From: Thiomicrorhabdus sp. Kp2
Lineage (GTDB): Bacteria; Pseudomonadota; Gammaproteobacteria; Thiomicrospirales; Thiomicrospiraceae
DNA length: 64,000 nucleotides
Assembly (NCBI RefSeq): GCF_000478585.1
Contig: NZ_ARWI01000001.1
Span: 1,240,001 to 1,304,000, forward strand
Direction: 5' to 3'
The stretch's first letter is position 1. The number at the start of each line of letters is the position of its first letter. The translations under genes were made by a program, and so were the position numbers. Below are positions 26,283 to 35,206 of the stretch, piece by piece. The notes below the pieces were generated by a model. It saw only the letters and a program-made list of their open reading frames with translations. It ran no database searches and was not told the DNA's origin.

Positions 26283-27200
26283 GTGACCGAAAAAACTTCA
26301 CTCTCCGCTTTTAACATCGGTTTACTCTTAGCCATAATCGGCACGGCGCTCTTCTCGTTAAAATCCATATTCATTAAACTCGCCTACGCCCAAGGCTTAG
26401 ATACCGACAGCGTGCTTATGTTACGCATGGCCATCGCCTTACCTATTTACCTAGGCGTTTTATTTTGGTTAACCAAACAACAAAACGTACCCGACAACCT
26501 CTCATCCAAAATAGTAAAAATCACCTTTTTAGGTTTTATTGGCTATTACTTATCCTCCTGGTTTGACCTAAAAGGCCTTGAGATGATTAGTGCTCAGTTG
26601 GAACGATTAACCCTCTTTACCTACCCCATTATGGTGGCCTTATTGGGCGCGCTGTTTTTTAGAACTCCACTGACTCGTAAAGTAATTCTCTCATTAATCA
26701 TCACTTACTCAGGACTTCTATTAGTCTTCTATAAAGAGCTATCGCTAGAGGGTGAAAACGTCATTCTCGGCACACTCCTGGTTGCACTCGCCGCCCTCTC
26801 ATTCTCGTTTTATGTACTGTTTGGCAAACAAGAAATCCAAAAAATGGGCAGCGTTTGGTTTACAGGCCTGGCAATGAGTATTTCCAGTCTATTTGTACTG
26901 ATTCACTTCACAATATTCAATGACTATTCCGATTTACACGTCACCGCAATGGCATGGGTTTGGCTGGTTTTATTAGCCGTATTTAGCACCGTCATCCCCA
27001 GCTTTATGATTAGCGAAGCCATTCACCGAATAGGCCCAGCACAAACAGGTATTGTAGGTTCTCTAGGGCCAATAATGACCATGGGATTAGCCATCTGGAT
27101 TCTAAACGAACCCTTTACCCTTTGGCATGCCATGGGAATGGCATTAGTGGTAGGCGGAATTTCCTTTTTAAGTTATCGGGGCAAAAATAAAAGTGAATAA
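26283..27200 (+). CDS. EamA/DMT family transporter
   Basis: A 305-residue protein starting at GTG, with ten predicted membrane helices arranged as two EamA repeats, for example GTALFSLKSIFIKLAYAQG near 15-33 and a second repeat from about 155. The C-terminus ends LSYRGKNKSE. DMT transporters export or import small metabolites, but the substrate cannot be read from sequence. It is the last gene of the forward run, ten bases after the methyltransferase. Confidence 0.85.
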   Translation: MTEKTSLSAFNIGLLLAIIGTALFSLKSIFIKLAYAQGLDTDSVLMLRMAIALPIYLGVLFWLTKQQNVPDNLSSKIVKITFLGFIGYYLSSWFDLKGLEMISAQLERLTLFTYPIMVALLGALFFRTPLTRKVILSLIITYSGLLLVFYKELSLEGENVILGTLLVALAALSFSFYVLFGKQEIQKMGSVWFTGLAMSISSLFVLIHFTIFNDYSDLHVTAMAWVWLVLLAVFSTVIPSFMISEAIHRIGPAQTGIVGSLGPIMTMGLAIWILNEPFTLWHAMGMALVVGGISFLSYRGKNKSE

Positions 27201-27282
27201 TCACTTTTAAAAGATAATGTAATTCAAGCTCTAAAAACTTAACAAAAAGGGAGTCAGAATAGGATTTACTCACACACCTTTT

Positions 27283-27294
27283 ACCAGGCCTGGT
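27283..27294. repeat. Palindrome copy downstream of the EamA gene
   Basis: Exact 12-mer with full TTACC...GGTAA arms (27281-27296), in the 250-base gap after the EamA gene. The rest of that gap has no recognisable feature. Confidence 0.9.
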
Positions 27295-27450
27295 AATCTC
27301 GTATATAAAGGTATTTGAATCAATCCCTTCTATTATTATCGCTTAAATTAATGAACATTAAATTTAGTTTATTCTAGCTGTATAATTCAATGCAACTCAA
27401 AACCATCATAAACTTTGCCAGCCGTTTCTGGCAGTAAGAAAAATAGGCTT

Positions 27451-28032
27451 ATGGAATTCATTTTACAAATATGGGGGGGACTATTTTATCTACTCAACAA
27501 GATATTATTCGCGCTGGCAGAAGGTAAAAAAGTACCGCTTAAAAAGAAACTAAAAGTGTCTGGTTGGAGCATTTATATATTAGGTGTACCTGCTTGGGTC
27601 ATTATTTTAATCGACCACCATAACTGGATTGCGGCTTCTATAGAGGCTGGAGGCATACCTGCGATGTTATTGGGTTTATACAATACCTATCACGACTACA
27701 AGAAACCAAATAAAGGGTTTAATGCCTTTGTGACCTTATGCACCTATTCCTCTTTAGCGTTGGGAGTTACGTACAGTTTGTATGTTCATGGTGGTATCAC
27801 CTCAATATCTCAGGTGTTAGAAATAGGTGTTATGCTAGGTTTTTTGTTAGGAAGTTATTATTTGGCTAAAAATAACCCTAATGGCTGGTTATTTTTTATG
27901 TTGATGAATCTAAGCATGGCGAGCTTAATGTTTTTGCAAGATAAACCGATACTAATGGCTCAACAACTCCTCTCTTTCTGTTTTGTTCTATATGGTTTTA
28001 ATACAACGCGCCAAAACTCACTGACGGTTTAA
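27451..28032 (+). CDS. Integral membrane protein, PnuC-like in outline
   Basis: I prefer the ATG at 27451 (193 residues) over a TTG at 27415, whose extra 12 residues are polar and unlike the rest. The protein has about six hydrophobic segments. Its C-terminal stretch (GWLFFMLMNLSMASLMFLQ) followed by a last helix and YGFNTTRQ resembles the end of nicotinamide-riboside transporters (PnuC), but the match is weak. No neighbouring NAD-salvage gene is present. Treat as an unknown membrane protein. Confidence 0.55.
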   Translation: MEFILQIWGGLFYLLNKILFALAEGKKVPLKKKLKVSGWSIYILGVPAWVIILIDHHNWIAASIEAGGIPAMLLGLYNTYHDYKKPNKGFNAFVTLCTYSSLALGVTYSLYVHGGITSISQVLEIGVMLGFLLGSYYLAKNNPNGWLFFMLMNLSMASLMFLQDKPILMAQQLLSFCFVLYGFNTTRQNSLTV

Positions 28033-28053
28033 CGAAGCTGCAGATAATCATTG

Positions 28054-28108
28054 GATCGGAGTAAAATTTAATTAACATTTATATTCTTTAATTAACTTTA
28101 CTCTGATC
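28054..28108. repeat. Inverted repeat between convergent genes
   Basis: GATCGGAGTAAA (28054-28065) is repeated inverted as TTTACTCTGATC (28097-28108) with one mismatch. Inner TTAATTAA-type sequences (around 28068-28074 and 28088-28095) are also complementary. It lies between converging genes and may be a hairpin terminator without a T-run, or a remnant of a miniature element. Confidence 0.5.
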
Positions 28109-28142
28109 ACTGTTAAGGCCGTTTTAATTGACTCAGGGTACT

Positions 28143-28532
28143 TTAGTAACCGATATCTTCATGGTGTGATTGTTGAATGTCACCAGCTCCTGGTAATAAA
28201 TACCACATTAAGTAATCAACCACCATTGGAACCAGCACAGTATGCTGATTACCCGTTTCTTGCAATTGTTGGCGAATCCCATGCTTTATCTCTGGGCGAT
28301 TTGATGTGTCCATAATGATATCAATATCGGTACCAAATTTTTGTAGCATCTCTTCATACTCAGAAAAGTTTGGAATACCGCGATCATTCGCATCTTGCAG
28401 TAGAGGGTTATCCATATTAGGCTCACTAATACCAATAATCTCAACATGTTCAGGTTTCATACTGGTGAACTGCTGATAAAATTTACCCCCAATACGCCCT
28501 AAACCAACCATTGCTACGGTTATTTTCCTCAT
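28143..28532 (-). CDS. Short NAD(P)-binding Rossmann protein (Gfo/Idh/MocA-like N-terminal part)
   Basis: The 129-residue protein starts with a clear dinucleotide-binding fold: ITVAMVGLGRIGGKFYQQF (about 4-22), then VEIIGISEPN and DIDIIMDTSNRPEIK. Gfo/Idh/MocA or homoserine-dehydrogenase-like enzymes add a catalytic C-terminal domain of 150-200 residues. Here the frame ends at 129 without one. Either it is a stand-alone Rossmann protein or a truncated gene. No continuation is seen in other frames downstream. It has no clear operon partner. Confidence 0.6.
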   Translation of the reverse strand: MRKITVAMVGLGRIGGKFYQQFTSMKPEHVEIIGISEPNMDNPLLQDANDRGIPNFSEYEEMLQKFGTDIDIIMDTSNRPEIKHGIRQQLQETGNQHTVLVPMVVDYLMWYLLPGAGDIQQSHHEDIGY

Positions 28533-28885
28533 ACTTTTCTCTCCATATACTCTAAATACAACGGAACCACTTCATTCTTTAGAAATGATTTTCAGCATTG
28601 ATTATATGAATTAAAACGTAATGAACCAGGTAAAACTTCTTATCATTCCCCGAGCAAAATTTATCAGATAAATTCTATCTAAATAACTTTGAAGCTAAAA
28701 AACCATGCAACCGTCAATACAGAGCAGGCCTGGTAATATTTTCAAATAGAAAAAATCATTCTATAAGCGAGATGTTTTGAATTAAAATCGTTTATTCCGA
28801 TTTTGCTTTATTTCATAAATAGTTCAAACTTCAAGCGCTGTTTTCTGCAAAATAGTAGAAATCCTTTTAAAAAAATACTGTTTTT
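28533..28885. other. Intergenic region with a palindrome near-copy
   Basis: The 353 bases between the divergent Rossmann and CHAD genes hold no coding frame I can support. A near-copy of the palindrome (AGCAGGCCTGGT) is at 28723-28734. The rest is AT-rich and would contain promoters for both genes. Confidence 0.6.
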
Positions 28886-29638
28886 ATGAAAGCCAATTTA
28901 GAGAAATTAAACCGTGCCCTTTTGCGCTATATCACTATGGCGGATAGTGATGCTAAACAAGTTAAGATTTTGCATGATATACGAGTCACGGCACGCAAAT
29001 TGATTGTTGTAATGCATCCCGATGACATGCTGACTCTGGGTTTAAAAAAGCTAATTCAGTCGAGTAATAAACTACGTGATTTAGATGTCTTTACCAGTGA
29101 AATCTTGCCACTATTTCCTAAGAAACTTCATACGGCATTTAAAGACATTAAACTTGTTTTACAAGATACAAGAGTTGAGATGAACCATGATTTTAAGAGT
29201 TTAGTGGGCTCTGAATGGCTTGATGATTTACCCCAAACTCAAGGCTTATCGTTCATTACTCAGCAGCAGAGTGAAGCAAATTTAAGTCGTCATCAAATGC
29301 CGTTAAACGAAATTGAAAAACGCTTAAAAAAATCCATTAGGGAATTAAACTTATTAGACTTAGAAGACAAACAGTTACATAAGATTCGTCTGGTTATAAA
29401 ACGTTTGCACTATCAATTAGAACGCTTTTACCCAAAAGAAAAGCGATCCATCGCTTTAACAAAACGGATGCAAGAAAAGCTTGGTACATTTCATGACTTT
29501 TACCAAGCAATCAAACTTCTAAAACAGCATAAAGAACAGATTAAAGCGAAAGCGTACAAAACCGCTATTGGGTTTTTAGAAGAACAAAAAAACCAAACCA
29601 TTAAAGAGTTACGTAAAGATATTCGTAAACGTCTATAA
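28886..29638 (+). CDS. CHAD domain protein
   Basis: The 250-residue basic helical protein shows the conserved histidine/charged pattern of CHAD domains: HDIRVTARKLIVVM (about 29-42), SSNKLRDLDVF (about 54-64) and LHKIRLVIKRLHYQLERFYP in the second half. CHAD domains bind inorganic polyphosphate, often with a CYTH domain, which is absent here. It converges with the EamA gene and overlaps its end by six bases. Confidence 0.8.
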   Translation: MKANLEKLNRALLRYITMADSDAKQVKILHDIRVTARKLIVVMHPDDMLTLGLKKLIQSSNKLRDLDVFTSEILPLFPKKLHTAFKDIKLVLQDTRVEMNHDFKSLVGSEWLDDLPQTQGLSFITQQQSEANLSRHQMPLNEIEKRLKKSIRELNLLDLEDKQLHKIRLVIKRLHYQLERFYPKEKRSIALTKRMQEKLGTFHDFYQAIKLLKQHKEQIKAKAYKTAIGFLEEQKNQTIKELRKDIRKRL

Positions 29639-30559
29639 AGGTTTATTTGCCGCTTTGCGATGTTGGTTTCGACCATGAACAACCAGGCCTAACCCAGTTA
29701 GCATGAGTAGTGCGGCGACCATAAAGGTCATGGTAATCGGTTCATCAATTAACCAAGTGGCGCCAAAAGCGGCAATTAATGGCACTAACAACTGTGATGA
29801 CGATGCCATGCTTGATGAAATTTTAGGCAAGGCCGAATACCATAAGATATAACCTAACCCTGTGGTCACTCCGCCAGAGACAATTGCCAACCATACACCT
29901 CTATTAGTCAAAAACGTCTCTTCGGTTAGCCAAACACTCAAGCCGCTCGCAATCACTATCATCGGAATGGTTCGGTAAAAATTAAAGGCTGTATCTGACA
30001 ATGGATTGGCTGATTTGCGTCCATTAATGGTATAAAGCGCCCAAGTAAAAGCCGACATACTCATCATGACCAACCCCCACCAAGATGAGGTTGTTAGTTT
30101 TGGGTAAACCAAATAAATCAACCCAATTAAGGCCAGCCCAACCCCTATCCACTCAGCAAGATGAAGCTTTTCACCCTTATGAACGGCGTAGCCCAATATA
30201 GTCAACTGCACAATACCTGCAAGCAGTAATGCGCCTGTTGCGGTGCTAATTGCCACATAACCATAGGAGAAGGTCATTGCATATACAAATAAAACAATGG
30301 CGGCTTGCCAACTACCACGGCTGATTTTATTAGGAGCTTCAGGGATACTCTTTTGGTTGACTTTCGATTTGCGCCAATAAAACCAAGTCATAACCGCAAA
30401 TAAAACGAGCGCGGCTGAACCTAAACGTAAACTGGTAAAACTCATTGGGTCAATTAGCTGATGATCTAACGCCCAACGACAGATTATCGCGTTGGCGGAA
30501 AATGCCACCATTGAAAGCAAGGTTAATAGGGAAACTTGAATGAGGGATTGTTGATTCAT
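29633..30559 (-). CDS. EamA/DMT family transporter
   Basis: A 308-residue protein with ten hydrophobic segments in two EamA repeats, including FSANAIICRWALDHQLIDPMSF at the N-terminus and TTGLGYILWYSALPKISSS in the second repeat. The family exports amino acids and other metabolites, and the substrate is not evident. It differs in sequence from the EamA protein at 26283. Confidence 0.85.
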   Translation of the reverse strand: MNQQSLIQVSLLTLLSMVAFSANAIICRWALDHQLIDPMSFTSLRLGSAALVLFAVMTWFYWRKSKVNQKSIPEAPNKISRGSWQAAIVLFVYAMTFSYGYVAISTATGALLLAGIVQLTILGYAVHKGEKLHLAEWIGVGLALIGLIYLVYPKLTTSSWWGLVMMSMSAFTWALYTINGRKSANPLSDTAFNFYRTIPMIVIASGLSVWLTEETFLTNRGVWLAIVSGGVTTGLGYILWYSALPKISSSMASSSQLLVPLIAAFGATWLIDEPITMTFMVAALLMLTGLGLVVHGRNQHRKAANKPL

Positions 30560-30642
30560 TTGGGTTTGAACACGGTTCTTTTAATAAAAGACAGATATCT
30601 TACGCCTAAAATGTAGCAGGCGCTACACTTTAAATTAAATCT

Positions 30643-30654
30643 ACCAGGCCTGGT
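30643..30654. repeat. Palindrome copy between the acyltransferase and EamA genes
   Basis: Exact 12-mer with CTACC...GGTAA flanks, in the 148-base gap between two minus-strand genes. Confidence 0.9.
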
Positions 30655-30707
30655 AAATTGAACGGTATACATTAAGCATTGGGCATTGAACATTGGGATT
30701 TTAATGC

Positions 30708-31634
30708 TTATTTTTTATAGATATCGGCGACTTCAGCAGGTGGTTTACGGTAACGTTTGTATGACCATAAATACTGTTCTGGTGCAATGGCAATACATTG
30801 CTCAACTCCCTGGTTTAAAGCCTGAGTTGCAACCTCAGCCTCTTCACTTGCAACCTCATGTTGTGCAGGCAAAAAGTGCAGAGCATAACCTTGCCCTTTT
30901 GGAAGGCGCTTCATCACCACAAACAGACAAGCGCTATCGGTTTTTTGTAACAACTTGCTGACTAAAGTCATGGTTCTAGCAGGGCGACCAAAAAAAGGGG
31001 CATAAACACCACCAGATTCACCTGGATCTTGGTCAGGTAAAATAGCCGTGACTTCTTTATTTTTTAAGGCCTTCATTAAACTTCTCACCCCGCGGCCATC
31101 AGTAGCCACCATAGTCGCCCCAAATCGACCTCTGGCGTTAACCATAAAAGTTTCAACCGAAGGAACATTGGGGGGACGATAGAGAATAGTAGATGGGTAT
31201 AGCACCGAAAGATAAGTGGCAATCAACTCCCAAGAACCGATATGCGGGCCTAAAAAGACAACCCCTTTTTCTTTAGCTACCGCTTGCTCAACGAGATCTT
31301 TACCCTTTATTTCTACAACTTGTTTTAACAGTTTTTCGCTTGACCAACACCAAGCAGGCCCTAATTCCATAAAGGCTTTTGCGGTCTCTTTTAAGTTCGC
31401 TTTAAGCAGAGCCTGTTGCTGTTGTGGAGAGCGGTCTGAATAGACCTGTTGAATATTAATCTGGGCAATACGGCGATTACTGTTGGGAATCCAATAGAGC
31501 AAAACGCCCAATGCAGAACCTAAAGCGTGGTTTAGTCGCAACGGCATCCAACTTAAAAAGCGTATCAATCCTTTTAAAATCGCTCCTAACCAGGCCTGTT
31601 GATTCTCTGGTTTTTTGGCTGATTGCTGACTCAT
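30708..31634 (-). CDS. LpxL/HtrB-like lipid A acyltransferase
   Basis: The 308-residue protein has a hydrophobic N-terminal anchor (about 20-48) and the LABLAT signature: HIGSWE (HxxxxE catalytic pair, about 131-136), LYRPPN, GRGVRSLMKALKN and ILPDQDPGESGGVYAPFFG. It should transfer an acyl chain from ACP to lipid A precursors at the inner membrane. Its ATG overlaps the stop of ttcA by one base. A palindrome near-copy at 31589-31600 encodes the N-terminal QQAWLG. Confidence 0.88.
   Translation of the reverse strand: MSQQSAKKPENQQAWLGAILKGLIRFLSWMPLRLNHALGSALGVLLYWIPNSNRRIAQINIQQVYSDRSPQQQQALLKANLKETAKAFMELGPAWCWSSEKLLKQVVEIKGKDLVEQAVAKEKGVVFLGPHIGSWELIATYLSVLYPSTILYRPPNVPSVETFMVNARGRFGATMVATDGRGVRSLMKALKNKEVTAILPDQDPGESGGVYAPFFGRPARTMTLVSKLLQKTDSACLFVVMKRLPKGQGYALHFLPAQHEVASEEAEVATQALNQGVEQCIAIAPEQYLWSYKRYRKPPAEVADIYKK
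31589..31600. repeat. Palindrome near-copy inside the acyltransferase gene
   Basis: ACCAGGCCTGTT, one mismatch from the 12-mer, read as Gln-Ala-Trp on the gene strand. Confidence 0.65.
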
Positions 31635-32494
31635 TACAAATCAATCCCGTCCGTTTGTTCAGTGTTCTTTTCTGAGGCTATGGTCGTTAAATCGGCTTGC
31701 CCTTCGTGGTTATCGTCGGCAATCAACGGTTGCATGGCACGCCAAAGATTGGCGTAAAGATGCTTGTTTTTTTGCTCTTGAGCCAATAACAACTCTTTGG
31801 TTTCTGCACGCGCCTGTGGTTTGGCGTAACAGGCTGGGCAGTTGTCTTCAATAACGGGTAGCTCTGCGGCAATGGCAAAGTCACGAGTTTGATTTTCTCG
31901 CACACGTACTAATGGGCGAATGATTCTTACATCTTCATCATCATTCAGATAATGGGCTTTCATGGTGCGTAGTTGACCTGCATTAAAAGCCGACATAATA
32001 AAGCTTTCGGCCAAATCATCCAAATGCTGCGCCAAAGCCAAGACGTTATAACCTTCTCTACGACAAACGGAATATAAAATTCCACGCTTTTGGCGTGCGC
32101 AAAAACTGCAAAATGAGTCGCCTTTCATGCGCTCTTCTGCCAGGCCCACCATATCTTCCGATTCATAAAAATATGGCACCTCCATTTTGGCACACCACTC
32201 TTTTAATGGCGAAGGATCAAACCCTGGAATCTCAGGGTCAATCGTACAAGCCGCCAACTCAAACTTTACAGGTGCGTGACGTTGTAGGTGTTTCAATATC
32301 ACGAGCAGAGCCATCGAATCTTTACCGCCAGATAGACCCAAAAGCACTCTATCGCCGTCACGCAACATTTTGTATTGTGCCATAGCTCTGCCTACTAATT
32401 TCATAATCGATTTAGGTGGCTTAATCCAATCTTTGGTACGTTCTTTTTTAGTTAATTTTGTGGCTGAATCGTTTTCAATGGTGGTTTGTGTCAT
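31634..32494 (-). CDS. ttcA: tRNA 2-thiocytidine(32) synthetase TtcA
   Basis: I start at the ATG at 32494 (286 residues, MTQTTIENDS). The frame stays open to 32560 but that extension is not family-like. The PP-loop LLGLSGGKDSMALL and two CxxC pairs (SFCSFCARQ and CPACYA) that hold the Fe-S cluster are intact. TtcA thiolates C32 of several tRNAs in an ATP-dependent reaction. It precedes the acyltransferase with a one-base stop/start overlap. Confidence 0.95.
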   Translation of the reverse strand: MTQTTIENDSATKLTKKERTKDWIKPPKSIMKLVGRAMAQYKMLRDGDRVLLGLSGGKDSMALLVILKHLQRHAPVKFELAACTIDPEIPGFDPSPLKEWCAKMEVPYFYESEDMVGLAEERMKGDSFCSFCARQKRGILYSVCRREGYNVLALAQHLDDLAESFIMSAFNAGQLRTMKAHYLNDDEDVRIIRPLVRVRENQTRDFAIAAELPVIEDNCPACYAKPQARAETKELLLAQEQKNKHLYANLWRAMQPLIADDNHEGQADLTTIASEKNTEQTDGIDL

Positions 32495-32650
32495 GGCGGC
32501 TATCGTATTGCTGAGCTTAAATAATTGGCTTATTTTACACGTGCTGAAGTGTATTCCCAAAATAACTTCTCTAAAGTCATCGCTATCTACCGTATGTAAG
32601 CTAAAATTTAACTTTTATGATTACCCTTCTTATCTCGCTGGAGAGCTTAA

Positions 32651-33652
32651 ATGCGCTTACTTTTCTTATTATTATCAACTTATATTCTGCTCTTTAGTGC
32701 TAACGGTTATGCAGTACAGCAAATTGCCAAACCAATTAACCAGGCCTGGTTAATTTCACAGAACTTGCAAGTAGATAATTTGAATATCAGCGGAATTGCT
32801 TTACCTTACGGTTTTATGGCGCTGGCGACCGATGAGGGTAACCAGCTCCAGATTTTAAAACCTGCTGTCAAAAATCATTGGCAAAACCACAGCACAATCA
32901 CGCTAAGCAACACCCCCGATGAGTTGGATATTGAAGCACTTGCCTGGCAAGAACCCTATTTATATGCTCTAGGTTCACACAGTGCAAAACGCAAAAAAAT
33001 CAAAAGCAATAAAACTCAAAAAGAGAATGTAAAACGACTTACGCAAACCAGCCCAGAACCCGCCAGACAGCAACTGTTTCGCATTGAATTAAAGTCCAAT
33101 GCTCAACCTAAATCTATTCAAATACTATCTTTACAAAAGTTCATTGAAAATGACCCTATCCTAAAAGCTTTTTCGGGCATTCCCAGTAAAGAAAACGGCA
33201 TTGACTTAGAAGGTCTTGCAATTGATCAAAAAGCGAGGCTTCTCATCGGTTTTAGAGGCCCTGTTTTAAGAGGTAATATTGTGCCGATAATGAGAATAAA
33301 ACTGGCTAAAAATGCTTTTAAAGTCAAAGAGTCTAAAACGATTTTTATTGAAACCAGCGGTACAGGAGTGAGAGGCATTGCCGAAATTCCAAATAGCAAT
33401 CAATTTTTAGTCTTAACGGGAGCTATGGGTGACCAACCCTTGCCTTATCAAGTCGCTCTGTGGGATGGAGACAATGCCATACCTGGCGCCGATGCTAACC
33501 CATCAATTAAACTCCTTTGTGACTTGCCTGTTTCAAAAGGCAAGGCTGAAGGCGTGCAATTTATTAAGCAAACTAAAGAGAAAATTGAATTTTTAGTGGT
33601 GTTTGATGGCTTAGAAAACGGGCAACCAACTGCTTTTGAGTGCAGCAAATAA
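32651..33652 (+). CDS. Exported DUF3616-like protein
   Basis: The 333-residue protein has a clear signal peptide (MRLLFLLLSTYILLFSANGYA, cleavage about 21). The mature part shows IDLEGLAIDQKARLLIGFRGPVLRG (about 195-219) and GVRGIAEIPNSNQFLVLTGA, which match the beta-propeller-like DUF3616 family. No enzyme activity is established. A copy of the palindrome (32739-32750) encodes INQAWLI just after the signal peptide. It is divergent from ttcA. Confidence 0.75.
   Translation: MRLLFLLLSTYILLFSANGYAVQQIAKPINQAWLISQNLQVDNLNISGIALPYGFMALATDEGNQLQILKPAVKNHWQNHSTITLSNTPDELDIEALAWQEPYLYALGSHSAKRKKIKSNKTQKENVKRLTQTSPEPARQQLFRIELKSNAQPKSIQILSLQKFIENDPILKAFSGIPSKENGIDLEGLAIDQKARLLIGFRGPVLRGNIVPIMRIKLAKNAFKVKESKTIFIETSGTGVRGIAEIPNSNQFLVLTGAMGDQPLPYQVALWDGDNAIPGADANPSIKLLCDLPVSKGKAEGVQFIKQTKEKIEFLVVFDGLENGQPTAFECSK
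32739..32750. repeat. Palindrome copy inside the DUF3616-like gene
   Basis: Exact 12-mer extended to the perfect 18-bp TTAACC...GGTTAA (32736-32753), read as Asn-Gln-Ala-Trp-Leu. Confidence 0.9.
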
Positions 33653-33667
33653 TCAAATCAACGCTAT

Positions 33668-34330
33668 TTAGCGCTGTAACAGTGTTTGAATCGATTGAGA
33701 CCATGCCAAGGATAGCGCGGGGTGTTTAACCGCTTCTTTTAAGATTTTTCTAGAAGCTTTCTCGCTGGCATTATGCCTGGCTAAAAATAAGGTTTTAACT
33801 GAAATTCTTGGGAACTTCTTTTCTTGCTCTTCGTTACGGGTTAACCATCTCACTGACTGATTTTCTTGCAACCAACCCTGGCCAAGCACTCGGCAATAAA
33901 AACCCACTCGGCCGCTATCACTGTATGCCTTTAAAAACTCACCTGTTTGCCATTTAGAATCTTGTGTAGCTTGTGCATCCAGCTTCCAACATGGAGAACG
34001 AGGTTGAGTCACCTCTAGTAAAACAGAGCCGATTTGCAAACGATCACCCAAACAAATTTCGTCTTCATCGATATCGCTAATCGTTAAGTTTTCACCTAAA
34101 AACCCGTACGGATGTGATATTTCAAAACGTTGATAAGCACTGCTTGGCAAAACTAAAATCGCTTTATCTTTGCCACCGTGGTTTTTTAAATCGGCCTGTT
34201 CATCACCTTCTAACCCAAGTTCCGCAAGCCATAGTTTATCTGCAATGGCAGTTTTATGAATTGCCGTCATAGTGCCAGTTCGCCACGGTTGCTCAACACA
34301 TTTTCCAATATTTAAAGACACAATTCGCAT
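33668..34330 (-). CDS. MOSC domain protein (YiiM-like)
   Basis: The 220-residue protein has the YiiM/MOSC pattern: DLKNHGGKDKAILVLPSSAYQRFE, FLGENLTI, DRLQIGSVLLEVTQPRSPCWKLD with the conserved Cys, and GFYCRVLGQGWL. MOSC proteins carry sulfur or molybdenum cofactor and reduce N-hydroxylated compounds. The C-terminal helical tail matches the YiiM extension. The gene is monocistronic in appearance. Confidence 0.85.
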   Translation of the reverse strand: MRIVSLNIGKCVEQPWRTGTMTAIHKTAIADKLWLAELGLEGDEQADLKNHGGKDKAILVLPSSAYQRFEISHPYGFLGENLTISDIDEDEICLGDRLQIGSVLLEVTQPRSPCWKLDAQATQDSKWQTGEFLKAYSDSGRVGFYCRVLGQGWLQENQSVRWLTRNEEQEKKFPRISVKTLFLARHNASEKASRKILKEAVKHPALSLAWSQSIQTLLQR

Positions 34331-34409
34331 ACAGATTCCTTAATCTAAAACAAGCAAATTAATCGAACGTGCCCTCTGCTCACAAAGCTTAGTTTGCCAC
34401 AGGGCTTTT

Positions 34410-34421
34410 ACCAGGCCTGGT
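34410..34421. repeat. Palindrome copy between MOSC and TauE genes
   Basis: Exact 12-mer with TTACC...GGTAA arms (34408-34423), 20 bases downstream of the TauE gene. Confidence 0.9.
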
Positions 34422-34441
34422 AACTTTTAAAAACACGTTAT

Positions 34442-35206
34442 TTAAAACAGGCCAGGAAGGTTTTTATACAAGATAAACGCACCCATTAACACTAAAAATA
34501 TCGCAAAGCCACGTTTGAGTTGCTCTTGGTTAATTCGGCTACTGATTTTATGGCCTAACCAACCACCCACAATTCCAATCACCGAAAACATACCAATAAT
34601 TTCCCAGTCGACACTTAACTGTAACTCTTGTAAAACATGCAAATACTCTGCAAAACCAGCAAAGGATTTAACCGCAATAATAACCAAACTGGTTCCCACG
34701 GCTAATCGCATGGATAAACCGCCAAGTAGCACCAGAGCAGGAATAATTAAAAAACCACCGCCTACGCCAACAAGACCTGTAACCGCACCAACGATAAAAC
34801 CATCTAGGGCGATTTTATACATCGCTCGCTCTTCTAGTTCCGTTTCCGAATCCAATTTGACGGGCTTAAACATAAGGTACGAAGCGGCAAGCAACAGTAC
34901 TGAAAAGATTAACATCTGCAATGCGTCACTCACAAAATGCGCTGACCAAGCACCAAATACCGCCCCTGCCATACCAGGTACACCAAAGATCACCACGGTA
35001 CGCCATTTAACCAAACCTTGTCTGGCATAAGGAATGGCTGAAAATATACTGATAATACCCACAATCATTAAAGAGCCAGCAATCGCTACCTTGGTCTCTT
35101 GTCCTACAACGTAGGTTAAAACAGGTACGGTTAAAATGGATCCACCAGAACCTAACAGCCCCAAAGTTAAACCAATAAAAAGTGCGCCTATCCAAGCTAA
35201 AATCAT
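34442..35206 (-). CDS. TauE/SafE family sulfite/anion exporter
   Basis: The 254-residue protein has about eight hydrophobic helices with the family repeat GLTLGLLGSGGSILTVPVL at the N-terminus and VTGLVGVGGGFLIIPALVLLGG in the middle. TauE/SafE proteins move sulfite, sulfoacetate or related anions across the inner membrane, which fits a sulfur-metabolising host. The ATG abuts the trmA stop, so the two are co-transcribed. Confidence 0.85.
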   Translation of the reverse strand: MILAWIGALFIGLTLGLLGSGGSILTVPVLTYVVGQETKVAIAGSLMIVGIISIFSAIPYARQGLVKWRTVVIFGVPGMAGAVFGAWSAHFVSDALQMLIFSVLLLAASYLMFKPVKLDSETELEERAMYKIALDGFIVGAVTGLVGVGGGFLIIPALVLLGGLSMRLAVGTSLVIIAVKSFAGFAEYLHVLQELQLSVDWEIIGMFSVIGIVGGWLGHKISSRINQEQLKRGFAIFLVLMGAFILYKNLPGLF

